A stretch of DNA of 29,792 nucleotides from a bacterium (lineage in GTDB: Bacteria; SZUA-79; Acidulodesulfobacterales; Acidulodesulfobacteraceae): positions 1-29,792 of the forward strand of contig JAJYJN010000005.1 in assembly GCA_021789455.1 (NCBI GenBank), in the 5' to 3' direction. The position numbers were made by a program, and so were the translations under genes. The notes under the pieces are model-generated. The model was not told the DNA's origin. It saw only the letters and a program-made list of their open reading frames with translations, and did not search any database. This document shows positions 1 to 8,550 of this stretch, one piece after another; position 1 is the stretch's first letter; every line of letters starts with the position of its first letter.

Positions 1-86
1 AAAGCCGCATGAACCGGCGACGGAAAGTTTTCTCCTCTTGCATTTCTTAAAGTTGCTATATGGTCGATATTAACGCCTAATTTCAT
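1..86 (-). CDS. pdxJ: PdxJ, pyridoxine 5'-phosphate synthase (5' part only)
   Basis: Only the first 28 codons are inside the window; the gene continues beyond position 1. The reading starts with ATG at 86 and gives [18 protein letters not shown], which is the very conserved PdxJ N-terminus (NIDHIATLR). PdxJ condenses 3-amino-2-oxopropyl phosphate with deoxyxylulose 5-phosphate to make pyridoxine 5'-phosphate in the cytoplasm (family knowledge). A GAGGT ribosome binding site lies 11-12 nt upstream of the ATG. It follows glmM by 59 nt on the same strand, an order (glmM-pdxJ) common in deltaproteobacteria, so it is probably the last visible gene of the tilS-to-glmM operon. Confidence 0.88.
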   Translation of the reverse strand, partial: MKLGVNIDHIATLRNARGENFPSPVHAA

Positions 87-145
87 ATTTAATTATACCT
101 CTGTTATTTTTAGTTTCCGAAAAACGGTGCGGTTTTGCGATGATT

Positions 146-1513
146 CTACCCTATTTCCTTCCTGAAGCATTTTTCTATTTCTTCCTTTATTTCGAAGCCT
201 ATATTGTTTATCTCTTCTCGGCTTTCGCCTTCGACGAGAACCCTGAGATAATTCTGCGTTCCGGAATATCTTACGAATATTCTGCCCCTGTCTTTTAAGA
301 CTTCTCCGAAATATGCAATTTTTTTTGAAACCTCAGGCAGTTCTTCTATGTTTTTTCTATAAGGAACATCGACGTTAAAAAGAGCCTGCGGATAAGGTTC
401 TATCACTTTTCTCAGTTCGGAAAGCGGCATACCCGTTTTTACCATTACGGAAAGAAGTTTTAAGGCCGATATTATGCCGTCGCCGGTGTTGATATCGTCT
501 AAAAATATTATGTGGCCCGACTGCTCTCCTCCGAGATTATACCCGTCTTTCAGCATTTTTTCCATAATATACCTGTCGCCTACGTCTGCGTAAACCGTTT
601 TTATCCCGTGCTTTTTAAATAATATCTCCAGGGCTACGTTTGACATAGGGGTGGTAACCACGCCGTTATTTTTTAAATATCCTTCGGTTTTCATATGCAG
701 GGCGCAGATTGCTAGAAACTCGTCGCCCAACAGAGTCTTTCCGTTTTCGTCGCAAAAAATTACCCTGTCGCCGTCCCCGTCTAAAGCCAATCCTACGTCG
801 GCGCCGTTTTTCTTGACGGAGGAACTTAAATGTTCGGGATGCATCGAACCGCACCCTTCGTTAATGTTTATTCCGTCGGGGCTTGCTCCTTCTAAAATAA
901 CTTCGGCTCCAAGCTCCGAAAAAACTTCCGGAGCGGCTTTATAATTAGCTCCGTTTGCGCAATCGAGAACTATTTTCAGTCCGTTTAAGGTAAGATTTTT
1001 AGGAAAAGAAAGTTTGGTAAAAATAACGTATCTTCCGGTGGCGTCGTCTATTCTGTGGGCTTTGCCTATATTAATTCCGGTCGTGCCGGCGTTATCGAAA
1101 TTAAAATTAAAAAATAAATCTTCGATTTTTTTTTCTACTTCATCGTCGAACTTAAACCCGTTTCTGTCGAAAAACTTAATTCCGTTATCGTAAAAAGGAT
1201 TATGCGAAGCGGAAATTACGACTCCTGCATCGGCTCTCATGCTAGAAGTTATAAAAGCTACTCCGGGCGTAGGCATAGGTCCGACCAAATAAACGTCCGA
1301 ACCCATGGCGCATATACCCGACGAAAGAGCAGTTTCCAGCATATAGCCGGAAATTCTCGTATCTTTTCCTATAACTATTTTTAACCTTTTGTCTTTGGAT
1401 TTTAAAACCTTAACTAATGCCATACCTAGTTTTAAAGCAACTTCGGATGTCAAAGGGTATCTGTTTGCCTGTCCGCGCACGCCGTCCGTGCCGAATAACT
1501 TTCTGCCGTTCAA
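146..1513 (-). CDS. glmM: Phosphoglucosamine mutase GlmM
   Basis: GlmM interconverts glucosamine 6-phosphate and glucosamine 1-phosphate on the way to UDP-GlcNAc for peptidoglycan and LPS. All four alpha-phosphohexomutase signatures are visible in the 455 residues: the phosphoserine loop SASHNP (Ser103), the metal loop DGDGDR (245-250), the sugar-binding GEQSGH (329-334) and the phosphate-binding RYSGTQN (415-421). The last is a slight variant of the usual RxSGTEP. The start is TTG at 1513, supported by AAGGAG about 6 nt upstream; this site lies inside the end of cdaR, whose stop codon is only 1 nt from the TTG, so translation is probably coupled. Linkage to cdaA and cdaR is the classic c-di-AMP module, in which GlmM can also bind and restrain CdaA (known in Firmicutes). 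Confidence 0.96.
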   Translation of the reverse strand: MNGRKLFGTDGVRGQANRYPLTSEVALKLGMALVKVLKSKDKRLKIVIGKDTRISGYMLETALSSGICAMGSDVYLVGPMPTPGVAFITSSMRADAGVVISASHNPFYDNGIKFFDRNGFKFDDEVEKKIEDLFFNFNFDNAGTTGINIGKAHRIDDATGRYVIFTKLSFPKNLTLNGLKIVLDCANGANYKAAPEVFSELGAEVILEGASPDGININEGCGSMHPEHLSSSVKKNGADVGLALDGDGDRVIFCDENGKTLLGDEFLAICALHMKTEGYLKNNGVVTTPMSNVALEILFKKHGIKTVYADVGDRYIMEKMLKDGYNLGGEQSGHIIFLDDINTGDGIISALKLLSVMVKTGMPLSELRKVIEPYPQALFNVDVPYRKNIEELPEVSKKIAYFGEVLKDRGRIFVRYSGTQNYLRVLVEGESREEINNIGFEIKEEIEKCFRKEIG

Positions 1514-1514
1514 A

Positions 1515-2168
1515 TTATCTCCTTTCTATCGCTATATTAACGTTTACTTTTTTATTATACAAAATTTTTACCAGTTTTGTAGGTTTTCTTAAGGAAACCG
1601 TTAATAATTTATTTTTGCCTATATTATTTAAATTTATTTTCATTGTAGTTATAACAGAGAGGTGTCCAACGATGTCTCTCGGCCCTCTTACTCTGACGTA
1701 TTGCGGGAATACTTCCATGCTTCTTAAAATATATCCTTTAGGAAGGGTTCCAGCCGTTACCGGAAGTACTTTTACGTATCTTGTTATAATTCTGCTTATT
1801 ATTATAGGAACTATCCTAGGGCGAATTTTAATAATTTTAACTCCGTTAGGAAGATTTAGATAAGCGCTGCCTAAAATTATCGTATTTTTTTTTGCCAATA
1901 GGGAATATCCGTTTATTTTAAAAATAATTTTTTTATTAAGTTTCATCAGCGCAATTCTCGAGCCGCGCAGTTTTAAATGGATTTTTGCCGGAAGCGCGTT
2001 GCTGACGGCATACCCTTTGGGAAGATGCTCGACGGCTAGCCCTGCCGTATAGACGACATCCTGTTTAGTTCCTCCGACGACGTAAGCCCATATAATAACG
2101 GCAAAAACTAGAGAGAAAAGTTTCAGCCAGAAATTTTTTTTAATCAGATTTTCTAAATATTTGCCCAT
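1515..2168 (-). CDS. cdaR: YbbR-domain protein CdaR, regulator of diadenylate cyclase
   Basis: A 217-residue protein with one N-terminal membrane segment (about residues 15-33, FSLVFAVIIWAYVV) and an extracytoplasmic part containing two YbbR-type beta-rich repeats (about 40-125 and 128-215), each with a LPKGY motif followed by a K/RxRGxR or VRVRGPR strand. Firmicute CdaR usually has three or four YbbR domains, so this is a short form. In Firmicutes CdaR binds CdaA at the membrane and modulates c-di-AMP production. The ATG at 2168 is 2 nt after the cdaA stop, so the two are almost certainly co-translated. Identification rests on the membrane anchor, the repeats and the strict gene order cdaA-cdaR-glmM. 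Confidence 0.88.
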   Translation of the reverse strand: MGKYLENLIKKNFWLKLFSLVFAVIIWAYVVGGTKQDVVYTAGLAVEHLPKGYAVSNALPAKIHLKLRGSRIALMKLNKKIIFKINGYSLLAKKNTIILGSAYLNLPNGVKIIKIRPRIVPIIISRIITRYVKVLPVTAGTLPKGYILRSMEVFPQYVRVRGPRDIVGHLSVITTMKINLNNIGKNKLLTVSLRKPTKLVKILYNKKVNVNIAIERR

Positions 2169-2170
2169 TT

Positions 2171-2992
2171 TTATTTTTGGCCGTATTTTCCGAACAAAAG
2201 TTCCGAAGCGGTTCTTATTAAACTGTGTCCGTGGTCGTACTGGTATTTTAAATTTTTTAAAAGCTGGTTCCTCAAATCTTCCATATTTTCTACGTTAGAT
2301 ATTTTTTTAGGGCGGACAATCGAAATTTTGCCGCTTTCTTCGGAAATAACTAACGAAAAGGCATCGGTAAGCTCGGAAAGTCCAATTGCGGCTCTGTGTC
2401 TCGTTCCTAATTTTTTGCTTATATTGTCCTCGGTGGAAAGAGGCAGATAACAGGAAGCGGCGGCAACCCTGCCCTTTTGAATAATAACGGCGCCGTCGTG
2501 AAGAGGCGAAGGCGGAGTAAATATGCTTAAAAGAAGTTCTTTGGATACTATAGAGTCTAATTTGACCCCGATTTTTAAATAATCTCCGAGAAACACGTTT
2601 CTTTCGAAGACTATTATCGCTCCTATTCTTTTTGAGGCCAGTTCAAAAGCCGCCTTAGAAGTTTCTTCGATTAAGTTTACTCTTTCTAATTTATTCTGGG
2701 CGACCGCGAAAGGATTTTTTCCGACTTCGATTAGCGCCCTTCTTATCTCGTTTCTGAAAAGAACTATTATTACGATTATAATAGAACTTAAAAAATTGCC
2801 GAAAATGTATTCCGTCGCATAAAGCTTAAATACTACGGCAAATAAAAAAACCGCAAAGACGATTATCAGTCCTACTAATACCTGAAACGCTCCGGTTCCC
2901 TTAATGAGCGTTATCGCCCTGTATATTATAAAGGCGACTATAACGATATCCGCTATATCGCGCCATCCGAAATTTTGCAAAAGAGAAAACAT
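2171..2992 (-). CDS. cdaA: Diadenylate cyclase CdaA (DisA_N domain)
   Basis: CdaA joins two ATP into cyclic di-AMP at the inner membrane. The 273 residues match the usual CdaA length. Three hydrophobic segments come first (about 13-30, 36-56, 66-80), then the DAC domain with the two catalytic/ligand motifs intact: DGA at 166-168 (SPLHDGAVII) and GTRHRAA at 196-202. It starts with ATG at 2992, 3 nt after the folP stop, and is followed by cdaR after 2 nt. The whole catalytic signature is present, so the enzyme should be active. No c-di-AMP phosphodiesterase or receptor is visible in the window. Confidence 0.95.
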   Translation of the reverse strand: MFSLLQNFGWRDIADIVIVAFIIYRAITLIKGTGAFQVLVGLIIVFAVFLFAVVFKLYATEYIFGNFLSSIIIVIIVLFRNEIRRALIEVGKNPFAVAQNKLERVNLIEETSKAAFELASKRIGAIIVFERNVFLGDYLKIGVKLDSIVSKELLLSIFTPPSPLHDGAVIIQKGRVAAASCYLPLSTEDNISKKLGTRHRAAIGLSELTDAFSLVISEESGKISIVRPKKISNVENMEDLRNQLLKNLKYQYDHGHSLIRTASELLFGKYGQK

Positions 2993-2995
2993 ATT

Positions 2996-4213
2996 TTATG
3001 CCGTTACCCTTTCCAACAAAGATAACGCCGACGAGGTTTGCTTTACGTCGTGAACCCTTACGATATCGACGCCTTTAAGTTTTAAATAAGATGCAAGCGC
3101 AAGATTTCCGCTTAGGATTTCGCTTTTATTGTTTCCGGCGATATGTTTTATAAACGATTTCCTTGAAACGCCAGCCAGGACAGGCATTCCAAGCGATTTA
3201 AAAGATGTAATGCCTGCCAGCAGATTATAGTTATCGTCTATGGATTTTGCAAAACCGAATCCAGGGTCGAGTATAATATTGCCGGTATCGTATCCTTTAG
3301 TTTCGAGATATTCGGCTTTGTTTTTAAAATAAGACAATATCTCATAAAAAATATCGTCGTAAGCCTCTAAATTTTTTTGCATATTTTCGGGGGATTTCTC
3401 TCTTGAATGCATCATAATATACGGAGCTCCCGTATTTTTCAGGATTTTGGCCATTCCTTCGGCGTCGAATGAAAGGCCGGATACGTCGTTTACGATAGAA
3501 GCTCCGGCATTTAAAGCTTCTTTTGCAACCTCCGGTTTTCTCGTATCTATCGATATAGGGACAGACGTTGTTTTATGCAATTTCTCGATTACGGGACAGA
3601 CCCTGTCTATTTCGGTTTGAATATCGACTTCCAGAGACGACGGCCTTGTGGATTCGCCCCCTATGTCTATAATGTCGGCTCCCTCTTTTTCTATTTCGAC
3701 GCCTCTTTTAACCGCGGAAGAATAATCCGAATATTTGCCTCCGTCCGAAAATGAATCGGGGGTAACGTTAAGAATACCCATTATATAAGTTTTTCCGTTA
3801 AAGACTATGTCGTTTTTTTTGGTTCTTATCGTCGCCGGATTAGATTTTTTGAAAGATTTATCGCATTCCGAAAGTATATTTTCCAGTTCCGCGGATAATT
3901 CGCTTAAACCGAATTGCTGAGTTTTTATTTTCTTTACGATAATCCTTAACTGTACCGGCGTTCCGAATAAAATAGAATCGGATACCGCAATTTTTCCGGT
4001 AATAACGTCTCTATGATTGGCAACTTCAGCCCCTATGCTGAGAGCTTCCTGCTTGAGTATATTCAGCGCTGTCGAATTTATATTTTTCAGTTTAATAATA
4101 ATATACTTAAGCTTATCCCCCATAATAATTTTGCCGGTTCCGGATACCCCTATGCCCGATAACGCGTTAAAAGCGGTATGGCTGTCCAGAATATCTACGA
4201 GATATGCTTTCAT
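2996..4213 (-). CDS. folP: Dihydropteroate synthase FolP with N-terminal extension
   Basis: FolP couples p-aminobenzoate to dihydropterin pyrophosphate in folate synthesis. The TIM-barrel DHPS domain starts near residue 138 and has its signatures: MGILNVTPDSFSDGG (145-159), DIGGESTRP (183-191), DPGFGFAKS (316-324), GVSRKSF (348-354) and RVHDV (386-390). At 405 residues it is about 130 longer than typical DHPS; the extra N-terminal part (1-135, with ILKQEALSIGAEV at 52-64) matches my memory of extended FolP proteins in deltaproteobacteria and Clostridia and has no known role. ATG at 4213 lies 14 nt after the ftsH stop codon. Position between ftsH and cdaA is typical of deltaproteobacteria. Confidence 0.95.
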   Translation of the reverse strand: MKAYLVDILDSHTAFNALSGIGVSGTGKIIMGDKLKYIIIKLKNINSTALNILKQEALSIGAEVANHRDVITGKIAVSDSILFGTPVQLRIIVKKIKTQQFGLSELSAELENILSECDKSFKKSNPATIRTKKNDIVFNGKTYIMGILNVTPDSFSDGGKYSDYSSAVKRGVEIEKEGADIIDIGGESTRPSSLEVDIQTEIDRVCPVIEKLHKTTSVPISIDTRKPEVAKEALNAGASIVNDVSGLSFDAEGMAKILKNTGAPYIMMHSREKSPENMQKNLEAYDDIFYEILSYFKNKAEYLETKGYDTGNIILDPGFGFAKSIDDNYNLLAGITSFKSLGMPVLAGVSRKSFIKHIAGNNKSEILSGNLALASYLKLKGVDIVRVHDVKQTSSALSLLERVTA

Positions 4214-4227
4214 ATGTAATAATTTAA

Positions 4228-6111
4228 TTAATCTTCGATATCTATGCCTTCGCCGGTTCCGCCGCCTTTATCGCCTGAATCGTCCTTCTCCCCTTCAACT
4301 TCGTTGGTTTTGTAATCCGGCTTATGGGCGATAATAATTTCATCGATTTCTTTCCCGCTTAAAGACTCTTTTTCTATAAGTTTCAAGGCGAGGTCGTTAA
4401 GCATATCGATATTTTCGGTCAAAATAGCCCGCGCCCTTTCGTGATTTTTAGTTATGATTTCTTTGACTTCGTCGTCGATAGTCACGGCTGTGGATTCCGA
4501 ATAGTCCTTATGCTGGGCGAATTCTCTTCCTAGAAATATCTGCTCTTCTTTTTTTCCGAAAGTAATAGGTCCTAGTTTTTCGCTCATGCCCCACTCGCAT
4601 ATCATTTTTCTAGCGATATCGGTAGCCCTTTCTATATCGTTGGAAGCTCCGGTAGTCGCCTGATTGAAGATAATTTCCTCCGCAGTCCTGCCGCCGAGTA
4701 AAATCGCTATTTCGTTAAGAAGGTATTCTTTATCGTAGTTGTGTTTTTCGTCAATCGGCAGCTGCTGGGTAAGTCCCATTGCCATACCTCTTGGAATTAT
4801 GGTTACCTTATGGATAGGGTCCGTCCCGGGAAGCAGTTTTGCGACGAGTGTGTGTCCCGATTCGTGATAAGCGGTAACTTTCTTTTCTTTTTCCGTGATT
4901 ACCATGCTTCTTCTTTCCGTTCCCATCATTACCTTATCTTTAGCTTCTTCGAGGTCTGCCATAGTAACGGCCGTTTCGTTTTTTCTGGCGGCCAAAAGAG
5001 CTGCTTCGTTGACCATATTTGCAAGGTCGGCGCCGGAAAATCCCGGAGTTCCTCTTGCTATAACTTTTAAATTCACGTCTTTATCTAAAGGCACGTCTTT
5101 TATATGGACTTTTAATATTTCTTCCCTGCCTTTTATGTCCGGTTTAGGAACTACGACCTGCCTGTCGAACCTGCCCGGCCTTAGAAGAGCCGGGTCTAAA
5201 ACGTCCGGCCTGTTCGTAGCCGCAATTAAAATCACGCCTTCGTTTGGTTCAAAACCGTCCATTTCTACGAGAAGCTGGTTAAGAGTTTGTTCCCTTTCAT
5301 CGTGCCCGCCTCCTAAACCTGCGCCTCTATGCCTTCCTACGGCGTCTATTTCGTCTATAAATATTATGCAGGGAGCGCTTTTCTTTCCCTGCGCAAAAAG
5401 GTCTCTTACCCTTGAAGCGCCTACGCCGACGAACATTTCGACAAAATCGGAACCGCTTATGCTGAAGAAAGGAACTCCCGCCTCTCCGGCTATAGCTTTT
5501 GCAAGAAGCGTCTTACCCGTTCCGGGAGGGCCGACCAATAGAACGCCGTGGGGTATTCTGCCTCCGAGTTTCGTGAATTTTTTAGGGTCTTTTAAGAAAT
5601 CTACTATTTCTTCCAATTCCTGCTTCGATTCTTCTATGCCGGCCACGTCTTTAAATGTTACTTTGTTCGTGCCGTCGTTTAAAAGTTTAGCTTTCGATTT
5701 TCCGAAAGACATTGCCTTTCCCGCCCCTCCCTGCATCTGTCTCCAGAAAAAATACCAGAACGCGAAAAGTATTATAATCATAGGCAGCCAGTCTATCAAA
5801 AAACTGAAATACCACGGCGAACCCGGTTTAGGTTTGGCGTCTATTTCCACGTTATGTTTTTCCAGAAGCGTTACGAGTCCGGGATAAGTCGGCGCATACG
5901 TTGTAAATTTCTTTCCGTTTTTAAAAACTCCGATTATGTCGTGGGATTCTACGGTAACGCTTTTAACGTTGCCTGCCTTAACTTCCTTTATTAACGAAGA
6001 AAAAATTATTTTTTGAGTTTTAGGCGGGTGATGATTGAACATCGTAAAGATAAAAATCATCAAAAAGATTATAAATATCCAGAGTAAAAGGTTTTTTAGT
6101 CTTGAATTCAA
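4228..6111 (-). CDS. ftsH: ATP-dependent zinc metalloprotease FtsH
   Basis: FtsH is a membrane AAA+ protease that extracts and degrades membrane and short-lived soluble proteins. In the 627 residues: TM1 at about 6-25, a periplasmic domain, TM2 at about 102-123, AAA+ Walker A GPPGTGKT (194-201), Walker B IIFIDEID (249-256), second region of homology with RPGRFDR (311-317), and the zinc protease motif HESGH (416-420). The C-terminus is acidic and glycine-rich, as in many FtsH proteins. The start is taken as TTG at 6111: it precedes TM1 directly and has AAGGGGG about 10 nt upstream; the next in-frame ATG (residue 18) would cut TM1. It follows tilS with a 151-nt gap that holds an AT hairpin, so it may have its own promoter. 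Confidence 0.96.
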   Translation of the reverse strand: MNSRLKNLLLWIFIIFLMIFIFTMFNHHPPKTQKIIFSSLIKEVKAGNVKSVTVESHDIIGVFKNGKKFTTYAPTYPGLVTLLEKHNVEIDAKPKPGSPWYFSFLIDWLPMIIILFAFWYFFWRQMQGGAGKAMSFGKSKAKLLNDGTNKVTFKDVAGIEESKQELEEIVDFLKDPKKFTKLGGRIPHGVLLVGPPGTGKTLLAKAIAGEAGVPFFSISGSDFVEMFVGVGASRVRDLFAQGKKSAPCIIFIDEIDAVGRHRGAGLGGGHDEREQTLNQLLVEMDGFEPNEGVILIAATNRPDVLDPALLRPGRFDRQVVVPKPDIKGREEILKVHIKDVPLDKDVNLKVIARGTPGFSGADLANMVNEAALLAARKNETAVTMADLEEAKDKVMMGTERRSMVITEKEKKVTAYHESGHTLVAKLLPGTDPIHKVTIIPRGMAMGLTQQLPIDEKHNYDKEYLLNEIAILLGGRTAEEIIFNQATTGASNDIERATDIARKMICEWGMSEKLGPITFGKKEEQIFLGREFAQHKDYSESTAVTIDDEVKEIITKNHERARAILTENIDMLNDLALKLIEKESLSGKEIDEIIIAHKPDYKTNEVEGEKDDSGDKGGGTGEGIDIED

Positions 6112-6158
6112 ATTATATTGACCCCCTTAAGGTTTTGGCTTAAATTATTACACGGTAC

Positions 6159-6185
6159 ATATATAAATATGTCATATTTATATAT
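6159..6185. repeat. AT-rich perfect hairpin in the tilS-ftsH spacer
   Basis: A 13-bp perfect inverted repeat (arms 6159-6171 and 6173-6185, one-base centre) sits in the 151-nt gap between tilS and ftsH. On the plus strand it is followed by a run of T, but the flanking genes are on the minus strand, where no U-run follows. It is therefore not a convincing terminator for tilS; it could be an operator or part of the ftsH leader. No function can be assigned. Confidence 0.4.
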
Positions 6186-6262
6186 TTTTTTCAATAACTA
6201 TTTGCATTCTACTTGTATTTTAAATTAAGATTTAGAAAATATTTATGTATTTTTTGAAATTT

Positions 6263-7804
6263 TCAATCTATCCGCATAATTCCTGCATTTCTCGTAAATT
6301 CCGTTATTTTAATATCGTCGCTTATCTCGTTTAGGGAAACCCAGGCTATTTTACCGCCGAAAAGTATTAAGGGAATAACTCTCCTTACGTTTGCCGGCAC
6401 TTTTTTATCTATAAAATATTCTTTCAATTTTTTGCCGTTTTTCATACCCAAAGGAACAAACCTGTCGCCGTCGTTGAAAGGTCTTATCGTAACGGGAAAA
6501 CATATTTTATCGTAATCGAAATAAGCGGTATCGGGCCGAAAAATAAATTCCCCTTTTAAAATATCTTTTATAATTTTATCCGACTTTTCTGCGGATAATT
6601 TTTCTATGTGAAAGGTTTTATTGATTTCCTTAATGTTTACGGAATACCGGCCGGTTTCGCCGGCGTCATTACGGATTATGCGGTTATATCTTTTTTTGAG
6701 CCCCGATTTTGGGTTTTCGAGAGGTTCTTCCAGTTCGAAATTAAAAGATTTAAAAATTAAATTTTTTGCCGACGGAATATATTCTATAATAATCTTATCG
6801 TATTCTTTTCTGGCGGCGGTAAATGAATTAATATAAAAATAAGTATTAGGTTTTTCGGATTTTATTAATTGAACAAATGCTTTAAGATTTTTATAATAAA
6901 CTATCGGTTTTTTTATGAAAATATTACTTTTATTTTTTAAATCGCAACCGCAGGCGCCCAGGACTGCAATCCTTAAGATTCTGTATAACAAAGCGTCTTC
7001 TAATACCGACAAGTCGTTTTTTTCAAAAACGATACGTTTTCCGTCCAGTTCCGGTTTGGCGATATCGTTAAAATTTTTACGCGCAATCACCTCGATAAAA
7101 TCGTCGTCTTTTTTCAATATTTCCGCAGTATTTTTAACCGTTTTCAAAAAAGAGGGATTGCATTCTTTAAAGGAAGGTATGATATTTAATCTGACGAAAT
7201 TTCTTAAAATTTTTGTATCCGCGTTAGTATGGTCTTCTACGAATTTTATAGAATTTTTATCTGCAAAATCTTTTATTTCCGATTTTGAATGGTTTATCAG
7301 CGGCCTGATTATCAAACCTGACCTGACGTTAAAACCGGATATAGCGCCTGCCCCTCCGCCGGTAATCAGCCTCATAACCAAATTTTCGGCAAAATCGTCC
7401 AGATGGTGGGCAACCGCTATCTTTTCAGCTTTAAAATCCGCAGCCGTTTTTATTAAAAAACGGTATCTCAAAATGCGCGCCGCTTCTTCGAGATTTAATT
7501 TATTTTCTTTTGCGTATAATTTTACGTTTCTACTCTCGGTATAAAAAGGTATGGAAAGTTTTTTGCATAAATCTCCGACAAACGTTATATCCCCGCCTGA
7601 AGACAATCTAATTTTGTGGTCGAATGAAGCGCAGGCAATATTAATTCCGAAATAATGCCTCAGTTCGTAAAGCGAACAAAGCAGAACGGTCGAATCTATG
7701 CCGCCGCTGACTGCAGCTATTACTCTTTCCCCCCAGGCAATAAGACCGGAATCTTTTACGGTTTTAGTTAATTTATTAAGGAAAGAAGAACTTAATTTAT
7801 CCAA
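6263..7804 (-). CDS. tilS: tRNA(Ile)-lysidine synthase TilS
   Basis: TilS uses ATP and lysine to convert cytidine 34 of tRNA-Ile(CAU) to lysidine, so that it reads AUA. The P-loop of the PP-ATPase family, SGGIDS, is at residues 33-38, followed by the typical SFDHKIR, AVAHHLDDFAEN and GAISGF blocks of the N-terminal domain. The C-terminal domain of long-form TilS is present (IRPFNDGDRF, then LKEYFIDKKVP). Length 513. The start is probably TTG at 7804: an ATG just upstream reads ATG AAT TAA and stops at once, and no other start precedes the P-loop at a sensible distance. The ribosome binding site is weak. tilS next to ftsH is a widely conserved pair. Confidence 0.93.
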   Translation of the reverse strand: MDKLSSSFLNKLTKTVKDSGLIAWGERVIAAVSGGIDSTVLLCSLYELRHYFGINIACASFDHKIRLSSGGDITFVGDLCKKLSIPFYTESRNVKLYAKENKLNLEEAARILRYRFLIKTAADFKAEKIAVAHHLDDFAENLVMRLITGGGAGAISGFNVRSGLIIRPLINHSKSEIKDFADKNSIKFVEDHTNADTKILRNFVRLNIIPSFKECNPSFLKTVKNTAEILKKDDDFIEVIARKNFNDIAKPELDGKRIVFEKNDLSVLEDALLYRILRIAVLGACGCDLKNKSNIFIKKPIVYYKNLKAFVQLIKSEKPNTYFYINSFTAARKEYDKIIIEYIPSAKNLIFKSFNFELEEPLENPKSGLKKRYNRIIRNDAGETGRYSVNIKEINKTFHIEKLSAEKSDKIIKDILKGEFIFRPDTAYFDYDKICFPVTIRPFNDGDRFVPLGMKNGKKLKEYFIDKKVPANVRRVIPLILFGGKIAWVSLNEISDDIKITEFTRNAGIMRID

Positions 7805-7829
7805 TTTAATTCATATTTGTCTGCCTGCA

Positions 7830-7988
7830 TTAAACGTGAATGCTTATATTGCCGTTAGACTCCTGCGAACTGACGGCAGGCGGAGTATTCGGCAGTTCTA
7901 TCTTGATAGGCGGAGCATTCTGGATGATTTGCTGATAATTTGTCATAATGGTGCTTGCCGGAGTAGAACCGATTCCGGTTACCGTCAT
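7830..7988 (-). CDS. Small hypothetical protein, 52 aa
   Basis: Not recognised. An ORF of 52 codons (ATG at 7988, TAA at 7832-7830) begins MTVTGIGSTPASTIMTNYQQ and ends NGNISIHV. It is proline-, serine-, threonine- and asparagine-rich, has no cysteine, no membrane segment and no signal peptide, and looks disordered in the second half. Two things argue that it is real: a strong ribosome binding site, AGGAGG, about 9 nt before the ATG, and a good sigma70-like promoter at 8031-8059. It ends 25 nt before the tilS start and may be co-transcribed with it. Nothing can be said about function; absence of a homologue would leave it as a lineage-specific small protein. Confidence 0.6.
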   Translation of the reverse strand: MTVTGIGSTPASTIMTNYQQIIQNAPPIKIELPNTPPAVSSQESNGNISIHV

Positions 7989-8030
7989 AAAATAAAACCT
8001 CCTTTATTATTTGACGTAACATAATTTATT

Positions 8031-8059
8031 ATTTTATAAATTTTAAATAATAATTTCAA
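8031..8059 (-). promoter_or_regulatory. Predicted sigma70 promoter for the 52-aa ORF and tilS
   Basis: On the minus strand TTGAAA (8059-8054) and TAAAAT (8036-8031) are separated by exactly 17 nt. The predicted start of transcription is near 8024, giving a leader of about 35 nt before the ATG at 7988. It lies just after the stop of the osmC-like gene, separating the lipoate operon from the housekeeping block. Confidence 0.5.
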
Positions 8060-8081
8060 GTTTCAAAAGCAAACCTTAATC

Positions 8082-8540
8082 TTAATCGTCCGCATGGTCG
8101 AACGATATTTCGAAATAGGACCTTTTTTCTATCATATTATGAACGGGGCATCTCTGAGAAACTCTCTGCAGTTCTTCGAGCTGGTCTTCGTCTAGATTTC
8201 CGATAAATTTTATATTTTTTTCTATTTTATGGACGTAGCCTCTTTCGTTATCCGGTTCTGCTCCTGCGGCCTTTATTTCTTCAACTCTAATCCTCTTGTG
8301 GGTTAAACTTATTTCTACGCTCTTCAGGTCGTACTTCATTCTTTTGGCGAACATCATTAGAACGGACACGGTGCATGCGCCTTCGGCTCCGAGAACAAGT
8401 TCTATCGGATTAACGGCAAGTTCGTCCCCTCCCGAAGCTTCGGGTTCGTCCGTTATAAGCGTATGTTTTTCGGTAATAATCTGATTCTGCAAATTATTTA
8501 GATGTTTTACTTTTACCTTGACTAATTCGGCTTCGGACAT
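8082..8540 (-). CDS. OsmC/Ohr-family thiol protein
   Basis: OsmC-fold proteins use a pair of cysteines for thiol chemistry, usually peroxide reduction with a lipoyl or thiol reductant. The 152 residues have the family pattern: NPIELVLGAEGACT with Cys56 on the central helix, and RCPVHNMI with Cys131. The Cys-Pro-x-His form and the long variable loop (about 86-103) look more like the OsmC/YhfA branch than Ohr. Start ATG at 8540 with AGGAG about 8 nt upstream. It is the last gene of the lbpA-lipS1-ligase-lipS2 operon, 10 nt after lipS2. Since Ohr/OsmC enzymes are known to be reduced by lipoylated proteins, a link to LbpA is tempting but is inference. Confidence 0.85.
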   Translation of the reverse strand: MSEAELVKVKVKHLNNLQNQIITEKHTLITDEPEASGGDELAVNPIELVLGAEGACTVSVLMMFAKRMKYDLKSVEISLTHKRIRVEEIKAAGAEPDNERGYVHKIEKNIKFIGNLDEDQLEELQRVSQRCPVHNMIEKRSYFEISFDHADD

Positions 8541-8550
8541 TCTTGCTCTC

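Noticed and set aside
4895..5887. Long open frame of 330 codons on the plus strand opposite ftsH
   Set aside because: It is the antisense of the conserved AAA+ domain; its composition is serine- and proline-rich without any family pattern, and it has no ribosome site.
6915..7544. 209-codon plus-strand frame opposite tilS
   Set aside because: Shadow of a strongly supported gene; low-complexity Phe/Ser/Leu-rich translation.
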